Assembly (NCBI GenBank): GCA_016926315.1
Contig: JAFGOU010000592.1
Location: 1-50,778, forward strand
DNA from: Chitinispirillaceae bacterium
GTDB lineage: Bacteria; Fibrobacterota; Chitinivibrionia; Chitinivibrionales; Chitinispirillaceae
Length of the DNA: 50,778 nt
Direction: 5' to 3'
The translations under genes and the position numbers were made by a program. This document shows, piece after piece, positions 43,601-50,778 of the stretch. A model generated the notes under the pieces. That model did no database searches, was not told the origin of the DNA, and saw only the letters and a list, made by a program, of their open reading frames with translations. How positions within the stretch are numbered: the stretch's first letter is position 1; the number at the start of each line of letters is the position of its first letter.

Positions 43601-44435
43601 CGGAATGGGCATCCGGCGTAGCGGTCCGCGTATTGCGAGGCCGAGGGTGTGTATTACCGTGTTTCCGGGGACCAACTGCGAATACGATTCAATGCGCGCG
43701 TTCGCGAGAGCCGGCGCGGAGCCGCACTTTTTCATCATGAAAAACCTGACGGCCGCCGACATCGACGAATCGATTCGCCGTATCGTGAAACAGATAAAAG
43801 AATCGCAGATTCTCATGATACCGGGAGGATTCAGCGCCGGCGACGAGCCTGACGGGTCGGGGAAGTTCATCGCGGCATTTTTCCGTCACCCGCATGTTAA
43901 GGACGCCGTTGACGACTTGCTGCACAAACGTGACGGTCTTATTATAGGTATATGCAACGGCTTTCAGGCGCTCATCAAGCTCGGTCTCGTTCCGTTCGGC
44001 AGTATCACCGCCATGGAACCTGCCAGCCCGACGCTTACTTTCAACACCATAGGCCGCCATATTTCGCGCATGGCGTACACCCGCGTGGCGTCGGTAAAGT
44101 CTCCCTGGTTTGCCGGAGTACATGTCGGCGACATTCACGCCGTACCGATCTCGCACGGCGAGGGGAGGTTTGTAGCGCCAGGTCCTCACATAGCCCGGCT
44201 TCTCAAAAACGGCCAGGTGGCGACGCGGTACACGGATCCTGATGGGAATCTCCTGGACGACGATGACGGTAATCCGAACGGCTCGCACGGCGCCATAGAG
44301 AGCATCACGAGCCCTGACGGGCGTGTCGTGGGGAAAATGGGCCACTCGGAGCGCAGGAGCGAATTCACCGCAAAGAACATCTGCGGGAACAAGGATCAGA
44401 AATTATTCGAATCAGGTGTACGCTATTTTCTCTGA
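40659..44435 (+). CDS. purL: Phosphoribosylformylglycinamidine synthase (single-chain PurL)
   Basis: This enzyme performs the fourth step of purine synthesis (FGAR to FGAM, with glutamine and ATP). At 1,258 residues it is the large form with all domains: N-terminal PurS-like region, two AIRS-type synthetase halves (TYWSDHCRHTTFLSEI, FKNETHNHPTEIEPFGGAATC, ISESQERMAVV, FGGKYQSTPIECMVAK) and a C-terminal class I glutaminase. The glutaminase has the catalytic Cys1099 in GICNGFQALIKLG and ISHGEGRF. The large form is usual in Bacteroidota, Proteobacteria and some Clostridia; smaller PurL/PurQ/PurS genes are used elsewhere. ATAAGGAAAT precedes the ATG. Confidence 0.96.
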   Translation: MPGVKRVFVEKKEGLDIAAKGLWEDLRDNLCIKGITGVRLVNRYDIEGITDREYASARDIVFAEPPVDHVYDEELPVRADERLFAVEYLPGQYDQRADSAAQCIQIITQGNRPAVASAQVVLVKGAINDADFLALKKYCINPVDSREASIEKPATLSLKLETPSDVPVIEGFRHKKKSGLERLRFDLGLAMRHEDLAFCQEYFRDTEKRDPTLTEIRMLDTYWSDHCRHTTFLSEISGVKIAPSVYTKPVVSAYDAYRASRKYVYRGKKPKTMCLMDIATIGMKELGMKGLLDDLDTSDEINACSIVVKALIDGKEEPWLVMFKNETHNHPTEIEPFGGAATCLGGAIRDPLSGRSYVYHAMRVTGSGDPRKKAEETPAGKLPQRKITTLAAQGYSSYGNQIGLATGMVSEVYDEGFVAKRMEIGVVIGAVPAANVRREAPAAGDLVLLVGGRTGRDGCGGATGSSKAHDEESILTCGAEVQKGNAPTERKIQRLFRDPEVTRMIKRCNDFGAGGVSVAIGELAAGLDIELDAVPKKYEGLDGTELAISESQERMAVVIGEKDLGRFEKAVANENLEMAVVARVTDARRLRMAWRGKTIVDLSREFIDTNGVRQKSSIMVAAPDACGNFFRRPLPEARNRGGTLKEKWLALMEDLDVCCQRGLVERFDSTIGAASVLLPFGGKYQSTPIECMVAKLPIIKGETITGTAMSWGYLPRLSFWSPFHGALYAVIDAAAKIVAAGGNHHTIRLTLQEYFEKLGTDRKKWGKPFAALLGAFTAQRSLGIAAIGGKDSMSGSFKDIAVPPTLVAFALTAVDVRKIISPEFKGPGRSVVLLPLPRDKAEMPDFKKLDKMFSAVHRAIGKGAVSAAHSVRSGGIAEAVAKMSFGNRIGLTLDKSFDLRGLFSPDIGSLVVEMNVGNPGMHFRGVEHVTLGRTSPESVIRAGHETLTIEDLQRRWEMPLEKVFPTKVPRASVKCESADFTGMGIRRSGPRIARPRVCITVFPGTNCEYDSMRAFARAGAEPHFFIMKNLTAADIDESIRRIVKQIKESQILMIPGGFSAGDEPDGSGKFIAAFFRHPHVKDAVDDLLHKRDGLIIGICNGFQALIKLGLVPFGSITAMEPASPTLTFNTIGRHISRMAYTRVASVKSPWFAGVHVGDIHAVPISHGEGRFVAPGPHIARLLKNGQVATRYTDPDGNLLDDDDGNPNGSHGAIESITSPDGRVVGKMGHSERRSEFTAKNICGNKDQKLFESGVRYFL

Positions 44436-44455
44436 CAGAAACAGGAGAGATTTTT

Positions 44456-45088
44456 ATGCTGCATTCATTGGCGGCATGGTTCAACGGCGGAGGGCCTTTC
44501 ATGTGGGCGATACTTGCCGTACTTGCATTCGCCGTCGCCGTGGTCGTCGAAAGGATGATCTTCTACTACCACACCTGCCGCGGAGCAGGCACAGGCATGG
44601 TGGCGGATATCGCACGCCATCTCAACGGCAGCGACATGGAAAAAGCGCGTCAGTCAGCTGCCGGGAACGCGCCGGTCGCGGTGCTCCTGCGCACCGCATT
44701 GGAGCGGTTCCATGCCGGCATGAGTCACCGCGAAATACAGGAGGGGATCGAGGAGACTGCGATAAAAGAGCTCCCGCGTCTCGGCGAACGGCTCAACTAC
44801 CTTGTGCTGTTCGCCAATATCGCCACGCTCACCGGGCTCCTCGGCACCATCATGGGACTGCAGAAGGCGTTTTCGTCGCTCGGCGTGGTCGAGGCATCAC
44901 AAAAGGCGGCCAAGCTGGCGGAGGGGATCTCCGAACTCATGGTGTGTACCGCTTTCGGGCTCATGGTGGCGGTCCCGTGCATGGTAGCCTACACTTTTCT
45001 TCACAACAAGCAGAACCGGCTTGCCAAGGACCTTGACGAATCAATCGTGAAGATAATGAACTATTTCAGGAAAAAACGGCCTGAATAG
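44456..45088 (+). CDS. exbB: ExbB/TolQ/MotA-family proton-channel protein
   Basis: This 210-residue protein has an N-terminal helix (about 14-34), a cytoplasmic middle and two later helices. It shows the family block LPRLGERLNYLVLFANIATLTGLLGTI and ending AFGLMVAVPCMVAYTFL. ExbB/TolQ use the proton gradient with ExbD/TolR to drive an envelope partner; the tonB and receptor genes after it suggest the Exb role. CAGGAGAG precedes the ATG. Confidence 0.9.
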   Translation: MLHSLAAWFNGGGPFMWAILAVLAFAVAVVVERMIFYYHTCRGAGTGMVADIARHLNGSDMEKARQSAAGNAPVAVLLRTALERFHAGMSHREIQEGIEETAIKELPRLGERLNYLVLFANIATLTGLLGTIMGLQKAFSSLGVVEASQKAAKLAEGISELMVCTAFGLMVAVPCMVAYTFLHNKQNRLAKDLDESIVKIMNYFRKKRPE

Positions 45089-45095
45089 ACCCGCC

Positions 45096-45587
45096 ATGAA
45101 ATCGTTATTTCTGAGCCGCAGCGAGCCGCTGTCCCAACAGGCCGAGGACAACGAGATAGACATCGCCCCGGTCATGAACATGTTCATCATACTGGTGACG
45201 TTCCTCATCTCCATGGTCGTGTTCACCCATGTCGCGGTCCTTGAGCTTTCCGTTCCGCCGAACGTAAGCGCGGGACTCAGCCAGTCAAAGGGAAAGCCCA
45301 GGGTCAGACTGACCGTTCGCATCGGGACCGATTATGCCGGCATCGTTATCGGAGACAGGCTCCTCGATTCCCTGCCGGTGGAAAGCGGAAACCTGCCGCT
45401 CGAGCGCCTGGCGGAATGCCTCCTTCTGCGAAGGGAAGAAACTGCCGTACGGGACGAAGTCATCGTCGCTTCGCGCGACGAGATAGATTTTCAGCAGGTC
45501 GTCCGTGTCATGGATCTGTGCCGTGAGACCGGCTTCTCCAAAATCGGGCTTTCGAGCGCGACCGTTGACCCGACCGCAGGCAGGTAG
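45096..45587 (+). CDS. exbD: ExbD/TolR-family protein, first copy
   Basis: This 163-residue protein has one membrane helix (about 28-48). Before it comes the conserved Asp-containing EIDIAPVMNMFIILVTFLI and after it a periplasmic domain (about 55-155). The Asp (D22) is placed as in ExbD/TolR, slightly before the helix. The start is 7 bp after exbB. Confidence 0.88.
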   Translation: MKSLFLSRSEPLSQQAEDNEIDIAPVMNMFIILVTFLISMVVFTHVAVLELSVPPNVSAGLSQSKGKPRVRLTVRIGTDYAGIVIGDRLLDSLPVESGNLPLERLAECLLLRREETAVRDEVIVASRDEIDFQQVVRVMDLCRETGFSKIGLSSATVDPTAGR

Positions 45588-45623
45588 AGGCGCATGGACG
45601 AATACTGAGCCGGAAGCTTCGCT

Positions 45624-46088
45624 ATGAAATTCCAGAAATTCAGCATCGGCAGTGCGGACACCGGTACATTCAGGCCCCAGCTCACGTCGCTCGTCGACGT
45701 GATGGCGATCATCCTCGTGTTCCTGATCAAGTCGTTTTCGACCGAAGGCAACATCATCACTCCCTCTTCCGATCTTGAGCTCCCGGTATCCACGTCGCAG
45801 AAAAAGCCAGAAGCCCGATGGAACATCGAGATTACTCGCGCGAGCGTGATGTCCGAAGGAATGCGCATCGCGGCGACCGGCGCGTATGCGGAAAAGGACT
45901 CGCTTCTGATCCCCGAACTCCTGACATGGCTCAGGAACACCCGCAGGCTTCGCGGCGACACGACCTCGCAGACGCTTATTCAGTGCGACAGAAAAGTGCC
46001 ATATTCTATTGTCAAGAAAGTGATGTATACCTGCAGCAAAGCGCAGTTCACCGACTTTTCCGTGCTGGTGATACAGGAGGAACAGTGA
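45624..46088 (+). CDS. exbD: ExbD/TolR-family protein, second copy
   Basis: This 154-residue ExbD protein is not a copy of the first; the two are only distantly alike. The membrane part FRPQLTSLVDVMAIILVFLIKSF carries the conserved Asp in SLVDVM, and the periplasmic part is 105 residues. Two ExbD proteins with one ExbB is found in some Gram-negatives. The tonB ATG overlaps the stop (TGATG). Confidence 0.88.
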   Translation: MKFQKFSIGSADTGTFRPQLTSLVDVMAIILVFLIKSFSTEGNIITPSSDLELPVSTSQKKPEARWNIEITRASVMSEGMRIAATGAYAEKDSLLIPELLTWLRNTRRLRGDTTSQTLIQCDRKVPYSIVKKVMYTCSKAQFTDFSVLVIQEEQ

Positions 46089-46939
46089 TGCGGCCTGCAC
46101 GTGAACTGCTGCTTAAAGTCTACGAACACGAGGCAGGAGTCGAAACAGCTCCGGGCGAGAAGCTGTTCAGAATAGTGGCACTCTGCTCGTTTGTTCTGTT
46201 TGGAAGCATCGGTTTGTACCTTCGTACTCATAACCCGCCGCGGCAGGTTCTTGAGGAAAAGATAGCGCGTTCACGCCGGGTTTCTTTCATCATCGAAGAG
46301 GCGAGAAAGCCGGAAATGACCATAGAAAAAGCAGCTCGTGCGCCTGAACCGGCGAAGACGGCTTCTGTCAACATAGAGAAAAAAGAACCGGAGACGGCAT
46401 CGAGAGAGCCGGTGGACCTGACGGACAGGCCGGTACTCGATCAGGCAACGGAGGATACGAAGCCTGACAACACGGCCGCGGAGACCGGACAGCTTGTACG
46501 CAGGGTGTACGGTCTCAGGAAGGTATACTCGACAGGTATCGGCGCGGACGGCGACGCCGCCGACGCTGTTGTGGGCAAACTGGGAAACACGCTCAACACC
46601 GACATAGACACCGTTACCGCCACGGAAGAAGAGCTTAAGGGAAAAATCGCGCCGGTCACGACCGTGCATGCCATGCCGCGTTTCAAGGTACGGATAAAAC
46701 CCGAATATTCAAAAGCGATGATTGAGAACGGCATCCAGGGCGTCATAATGGCCAGACTGCTTGTCGATACGGACGGAAAGGTAAAAAAAGTATCGATACT
46801 TGACGACCTTGGTTACGGGTCAAAACAGAAGGTCTATGAAGCGTGCTGGAAACTCGTGTTCGAGCCGGCGACACTGCGTGACGGCACGCCGGTAGCCGTC
46901 TGGCTCAATGTCCCGTTCAGGTTTGAACTTACCCCATAG
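46088..46939 (+). CDS. tonB: TonB-family energy transducer
   Basis: This 283-residue protein has a cytoplasmic N-terminus, one membrane helix (about 27-45), a charged and proline-containing spacer, and a C-terminal TonB domain. The domain begins RFKVRIKPEYSKAMIENGIQG and includes IMARLLVDTDGKVKKVSILDD and WKLVFEPATLRDGTPVAVW. TonB passes energy from ExbB/ExbD to outer-membrane receptors. The proline/glutamate-lysine spacer is short compared with E. coli TonB. It is coupled to the second exbD, and a receptor gene follows 8 bp later. Confidence 0.88.
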   Translation: MRPARELLLKVYEHEAGVETAPGEKLFRIVALCSFVLFGSIGLYLRTHNPPRQVLEEKIARSRRVSFIIEEARKPEMTIEKAARAPEPAKTASVNIEKKEPETASREPVDLTDRPVLDQATEDTKPDNTAAETGQLVRRVYGLRKVYSTGIGADGDAADAVVGKLGNTLNTDIDTVTATEEELKGKIAPVTTVHAMPRFKVRIKPEYSKAMIENGIQGVIMARLLVDTDGKVKKVSILDDLGYGSKQKVYEACWKLVFEPATLRDGTPVAVWLNVPFRFELTP

Positions 46940-46947
46940 CATCCCGT

Positions 46948-49686
46948 ATGACCGGAAAAGCATTCTTGATAATGGCGTTTTTGTTCCTTGCCGGCACCGG
47001 TTACGCCCGGCTGAACGGGGCGATCGATACGGTGCCTTCACTCCCGCCTGTCGCTAAAGCTGATTCGTCGGTCGAAATAGAGCCTGTTCTTGTCAATTTT
47101 GTAAAGGCAGACTATCCTCAGCCCCTGCTGAAAGAGGGCATCGAAGGGACCGTAACGATGACTTTGCTCGTCAACGAACGGGGAAGGGTGGACAGCATTG
47201 CGGTCGTCAAAGGCATCCATCCAGAATTGGATATGTCTGTTTCAAAGGCAGCACGGCAGTTTATCTTTGTCCCGGCTCAGGCTGGAGGCATACCGGTGCC
47301 GGTGCTCATGACGTACGAATACCATATAAGGCTGGAGGATGCCGTCCAGGTCATTGAGGAACAGGTCAATCTGTCCGGCGTCGTGCTGGAACGCGGCACG
47401 CGCAATTCCGTACCGGGCGCAACGGTTTCGGTTTTCTATCAGGACACCTCCTTTGATACGTCGCTCGGAATGCCGTTCTCTTTTTACCTGAAAAAAATCG
47501 GCGCCTTTTCAGGACAGGCCCTTCACGGGAATGCGCTTGTCACCTTAACCGACTCGGCGGGAAGGTTTTCGTTCAGCTCGCTGCCGTCAGGCATGGCCAC
47601 CATCGTCATCGTCGCACCCGGGTGCGGAAGATTCGTCGACAGGATCGGTATCAGGCGGGGCACCGCGCTTGAGGTCATCTTAAGGGTTGACCGGATTTCC
47701 TATTCTGATTATGAGATCGTGGTATACGGAAAGCAGGATAAAACAGAGGTGTCCACCCGCACGCTGACCGTTACCGAGATACAGAAACTTCCCGGTTTTT
47801 CCGGTGACGCCATAAAAGTCATCCAGTCCATGCCCGGGGTCGCGCGGCCCACGTTCATCAGCGGAGACATTATCGTGCGGGGAGCCCCGACATGGGATTC
47901 GAGATTTTATCTGGATGGAGTGCTTATTCCGACCCTGTATCACTACGGCGGCTTAAAATCCACCTACAACTCCGACGCGCTTGGATCGATACAGTTCTAT
48001 CCGGGCGGATTTTCGAGCCGTTTCGGCGGAGCTGTCGCCGGAGTCATAGACCTCGCGGGACGCAATGCCAAGCGCGACCGTTTTCACGGTTACGGAGACA
48101 TCAACCTTATCGACGCTTCGGCAATGGTGGAAGGACCGGTCGGAAAAAAGTGCGGCATACTGGCCACGGTGCGGAGGAGCCACGCCGGAGACCTGCTCAA
48201 CTGGGCGGTGCAGGACGCGGGAATCATCGATCTCCCGGTGAGCGTCGCCCCGTACTATTATGACTTCGTGGTGCGCGGCGATGCCGATATCGGCAGATCA
48301 AACAGGCTGTTCTGCACTTTTTTCGGCTCCAGGGACGCGCTCGAGCTGGTGGTGCCGTTTTTCCGGGGAGGGTCAAGCGAGGTCGATTCGCTTTCCAACC
48401 GTATACAGGAGTCCTCCAAGTTCACCATGGCGATAGCGGGCTTTGACAGCAAAATATCCGGGGGGCTTGAGAATTCTGCACGTATCGCCGTAAACCGCGA
48501 CAGCGGAGACGCCTCGATCCTCGGCTTCGCCAGGTTCGGTTACCGCGGATGGGAATACACCGTCCGCGACGAACTGCGCTGGACCCTGACCGGACGGCAT
48601 CTCCTTGCGGCAGGACTCGACCTATGGTGGATGGATTACCGTCAGCATTCGATATTTCCCAACGCAGACAACACCTTCCAGTACGATACGATGGACTCGC
48701 GTTTCGGTCTGGTTGCCCCGTATGTACTCTTTGAATGGCGACCTGCAGAAAGGCTGCTGATCACCCCGGGGCTGAGGTTCGACTACTATCAGGAGCTGAA
48801 ACATGACGGGGCGCTGCTTCCGGAATTCTGGCGATATACCGCGTTCGATAACCGACGCGGGATTTCCGGTGAACCGTCTCTGCGCGTTTCCGCCCGGTAC
48901 GAAACCGCTCCGGGACAGTGCGCGAAGTTCTGCATAGGCACCTACAACCAGAGTCCTCAGCCGATGGGTTTCGTCACCCACGAGAAGCTCGGCAATCCTT
49001 TCCTTCCAGCGACCAAGGCCCGCCATATCATCGGCGGGTATGAGTGGCGCATCACGGACCTCGTTTCCGCCGATATCCAGGCATACCACAACCAGCAGTG
49101 GGACATTCCTGAGCAGACCGCCATTGACGAGTTCCTGCGCGATCCTTCGACTCCACGTTTTTCCCCGGGAGGGATCGGAAGGATGTATGGCATCGAACTC
49201 CTGCTTCGGCACGAACAGGGGGGACGGTTTTTCGGCTGGCTCGCGTATTCGCTTTCTCGGAGCGAGAGATACGCCGGCGGGAAGGGGTGGAAGGTGTACG
49301 ACAGAGACCAGCCCCACAATCTCCAGATGGTGGGAAGCTGCCGTTTGCCGCACGAATGGCAGGCGGGCGTCCGCCTCCGTTTCGTGACCGGAAACCCCGA
49401 AACGCCGGTCGTCGGCAGCGTCTATGACGTGACAAACGGTTATTACCGGCCGCTGTACGGCGCGGAAAACTCATCACGCGCAGGCCCGTTCCTCCAGACC
49501 GACATGCGTGTCGACAAGAAGTTTGTATTTGACAAATGGATCATATCCTTTTATCTGGACTGCCAGAATGTGTTTTTCTACCTGTATGCAAGTCCTGAAT
49601 TCGCCGTGTATAATTACGATTATTCCCAGAAAACCAACATTTCGTTCCCTTTCATCCCGTCGCTCGGCGTAAGGGCCGATTTTTAA
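46948..49686 (+). CDS. TonB-dependent receptor with own TonB-C-terminal-like domain
   Basis: After a signal peptide (about 1-20) comes a TonB C-terminal-like domain (about 48-128, with YPQPLLKEGIEGTVTMTLLV and ARQFIFVPAQAGGIPVPV). Next is a carboxypeptidase-like regulatory domain (about 140-245), the plug (LPGFSGDAIKVIQSMPGVARP, FISGDIIVRGAPTWDSRFYLDG) and a 22-strand-type barrel to residue 912. The C-terminal residue is F. A TonB-type domain on the receptor's N-terminal side is known to me from other FCB/Myxococcota receptors, but its role is not established. It is in the exb-tonB operon, so both may act together. The substrate is unknown. Confidence 0.85.
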   Translation: MTGKAFLIMAFLFLAGTGYARLNGAIDTVPSLPPVAKADSSVEIEPVLVNFVKADYPQPLLKEGIEGTVTMTLLVNERGRVDSIAVVKGIHPELDMSVSKAARQFIFVPAQAGGIPVPVLMTYEYHIRLEDAVQVIEEQVNLSGVVLERGTRNSVPGATVSVFYQDTSFDTSLGMPFSFYLKKIGAFSGQALHGNALVTLTDSAGRFSFSSLPSGMATIVIVAPGCGRFVDRIGIRRGTALEVILRVDRISYSDYEIVVYGKQDKTEVSTRTLTVTEIQKLPGFSGDAIKVIQSMPGVARPTFISGDIIVRGAPTWDSRFYLDGVLIPTLYHYGGLKSTYNSDALGSIQFYPGGFSSRFGGAVAGVIDLAGRNAKRDRFHGYGDINLIDASAMVEGPVGKKCGILATVRRSHAGDLLNWAVQDAGIIDLPVSVAPYYYDFVVRGDADIGRSNRLFCTFFGSRDALELVVPFFRGGSSEVDSLSNRIQESSKFTMAIAGFDSKISGGLENSARIAVNRDSGDASILGFARFGYRGWEYTVRDELRWTLTGRHLLAAGLDLWWMDYRQHSIFPNADNTFQYDTMDSRFGLVAPYVLFEWRPAERLLITPGLRFDYYQELKHDGALLPEFWRYTAFDNRRGISGEPSLRVSARYETAPGQCAKFCIGTYNQSPQPMGFVTHEKLGNPFLPATKARHIIGGYEWRITDLVSADIQAYHNQQWDIPEQTAIDEFLRDPSTPRFSPGGIGRMYGIELLLRHEQGGRFFGWLAYSLSRSERYAGGKGWKVYDRDQPHNLQMVGSCRLPHEWQAGVRLRFVTGNPETPVVGSVYDVTNGYYRPLYGAENSSRAGPFLQTDMRVDKKFVFDKWIISFYLDCQNVFFYLYASPEFAVYNYDYSQKTNISFPFIPSLGVRADF

Positions 49687-49696
49687 CGAGGTGCCC

Positions 49697-50778
49697 ATGA
49701 AAACCGTTCGCCTTGTTCCGCCGCTTCTTATGACGATGATTATCATGTGCGGGATACAGTTTCCGACACGGTACGAACGGGTGGAGAACGACCGCGTGCG
49801 CACGCTGGCGTTTGTGTACGACAACAAAACGCTTGCCGAGGCAGCCCCGGGCGATACGGTGACCCTTCGTTCGTATTTCGCGGGTGAACGGGTGAGCGGC
49901 ATACAGTGGACCGTGTCAACCCGTGTTATTACTGACAACGTTCTCGGAGACACCTTCGGCGACACGGAAAGCCTTTCGGGATACATGGTTCCGGGACGCT
50001 ACCGCGAATATTTCGGAGGCGGAACCGATTCGGCCGTTTTTGATTTCGTGGTGCCTCCGGACGTCATTACCGTACATTTCGGCGGCGACATGACCGTTGC
50101 CGACCTGATGCCTTCCGGCGCCGCAGTTCCTTTCCCCGAGCCGTTTTCTTCCGTGCCGGTTTCGGCGCTGATCGAGTCGCTCGACAGCATAGCCGGCATG
50201 ATTCCGGCCCGTATTTTCGAACTCCCCGGCTATCCGCCCTACCAGTGGCTGACGGCCGCGCTGGCCGGCGCCGGGCTCGGGCTGGATGCGCTGGAACCGC
50301 TGCTGCAGATGTCTTCGGTAAACATAAAGATATTCGCTCTCGTCAATGGAAAACACCGCGTCGAATCAACCTTGACGGTGCGCTACAACAGCAGATTCCA
50401 CATTCTTGAACCTGCTATTTCAATCAACCATAATCCGTCAGTGAACTGGATCGAAATAGTGCGTCTCAAGAAGGACTCCGCCGCGGTGTTTTATGACCCC
50501 TTACGCGATACGGGGAAGATTGACGCTGTTTTTCCATTCAACGACGCCGATGACACCGTTCCCATTGACGAGGGATACCGCTATTTTCTGGTATGCGACA
50601 GCGCTGCCGCGTCCCTCGATTCGGGCAGCAGCCTGACTGGCGGCAACGTCGAAAGGGAAAACCTTCTCTGTCGCTGGTTTTTCAGGAACGAGGAAAACGT
50701 TGACAACGTTCCCCTCGATTCCCTTGTCAGCATACAGGGCTCCCCGTACAACTCGGCGGCACTGCTGCCTCCGGTTGA
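49697..50778 (+). CDS. Secreted/lipoprotein-like protein of unknown function, 3' truncated
   Basis: An open frame starts at ATG 49697, 10 bp after the receptor stop, and runs to the window end (at least 360 residues). The N-terminus MKTVRLVPPLLMTMIIMCG is hydrophobic with a Cys at about 18. It resembles a signal peptide, though the residue before Cys is Met, not the usual small lipobox residue. The rest is beta-rich with no family I recognise. Its place at the end of the exb-tonB-receptor run suggests a surface partner of the receptor. Confidence 0.65.
   Translation, partial: MKTVRLVPPLLMTMIIMCGIQFPTRYERVENDRVRTLAFVYDNKTLAEAAPGDTVTLRSYFAGERVSGIQWTVSTRVITDNVLGDTFGDTESLSGYMVPGRYREYFGGGTDSAVFDFVVPPDVITVHFGGDMTVADLMPSGAAVPFPEPFSSVPVSALIESLDSIAGMIPARIFELPGYPPYQWLTAALAGAGLGLDALEPLLQMSSVNIKIFALVNGKHRVESTLTVRYNSRFHILEPAISINHNPSVNWIEIVRLKKDSAAVFYDPLRDTGKIDAVFPFNDADDTVPIDEGYRYFLVCDSAAASLDSGSSLTGGNVERENLLCRWFFRNEENVDNVPLDSLVSIQGSPYNSAALLPPV

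Noticed and set aside
44456..45088. MotA flagellar stator
   Set aside because: The length, the family block and the exbD/tonB neighbours fit ExbB/TolQ; no flagellar gene is near.
45096..46088. The two exbD genes as one gene broken by a frameshift
   Set aside because: Each has its own membrane helix, conserved Asp and periplasmic domain, so they are separate genes.

Overview
The window reads as chromosomal DNA from a Gram-negative, diderm bacterium. It carries Mla-type lipid-transport genes, an ExbB/ExbD/TonB system with an outer-membrane receptor, other predicted beta-barrels and a Tat translocase. Nearly all genes are housekeeping or envelope genes, and I see no prophage or CRISPR array. 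The mix of TonB-fusion receptors, DUF1207-like and helix-hairpin-helix barrel proteins and hybrid histidine kinases suggests the FCB group, possibly the Fibrobacterota/Chitinivibrionia branch. That placement is a low-confidence inference from gene content.

Layout. 1-9932: tRNA-Ser, a glycogen-phosphorylase homologue with most active-site motifs rewritten, PTS Enzyme I, folE (opposite strand), a TonB-domain membrane protein, a soluble hybrid histidine kinase, and an ECF sigma/zinc anti-sigma pair. 9989-17638 (minus strand): dxs, an IS256-family insertion sequence that landed exactly on the dxs ribosome-binding site, dnaA, an AT-rich 631-bp intergenic region with DnaA-box-like sites (candidate oriC), an MlaD-like gene and hisS. 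17925-21386: an SPL-like radical SAM gene and araD-araB. 21554-26987: an uncharacterised membrane protein, rlmB, and an overlapping run tatA-tatC-(TatB::5-formyl-THF cyclo-ligase fusion)-DUF2953-mlaE.

27018-33024: tRNA-Glu, SRP RNA, then dnaX-ybaB-recR-pgpA-DUF3392-pncC-PHP. dnaX holds a run of ten A that could produce a short gamma-type product. 33195-38782: a membrane hybrid histidine kinase, a secreted ComEC-like metallo-beta-lactamase gene overlapping a HhH/beta-barrel gene, and a divergent DUF1207-like barrel. 39006-44435: araA (17.6 kb from araBD) and the long single-chain purL. 44456-50778: exbB-exbD-exbD-tonB, a TonB-dependent receptor that carries its own TonB C-terminal-like domain, and a truncated secreted-protein gene.

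The items most worth a second look are the degenerate phosphorylase beside Enzyme I, the TatB-cyclo-ligase fusion, the IS insertion on the dxs Shine-Dalgarno, the dnaX A10 tract, the ComEC-like/HhH-barrel pair, and the TonB-domain receptor operon.
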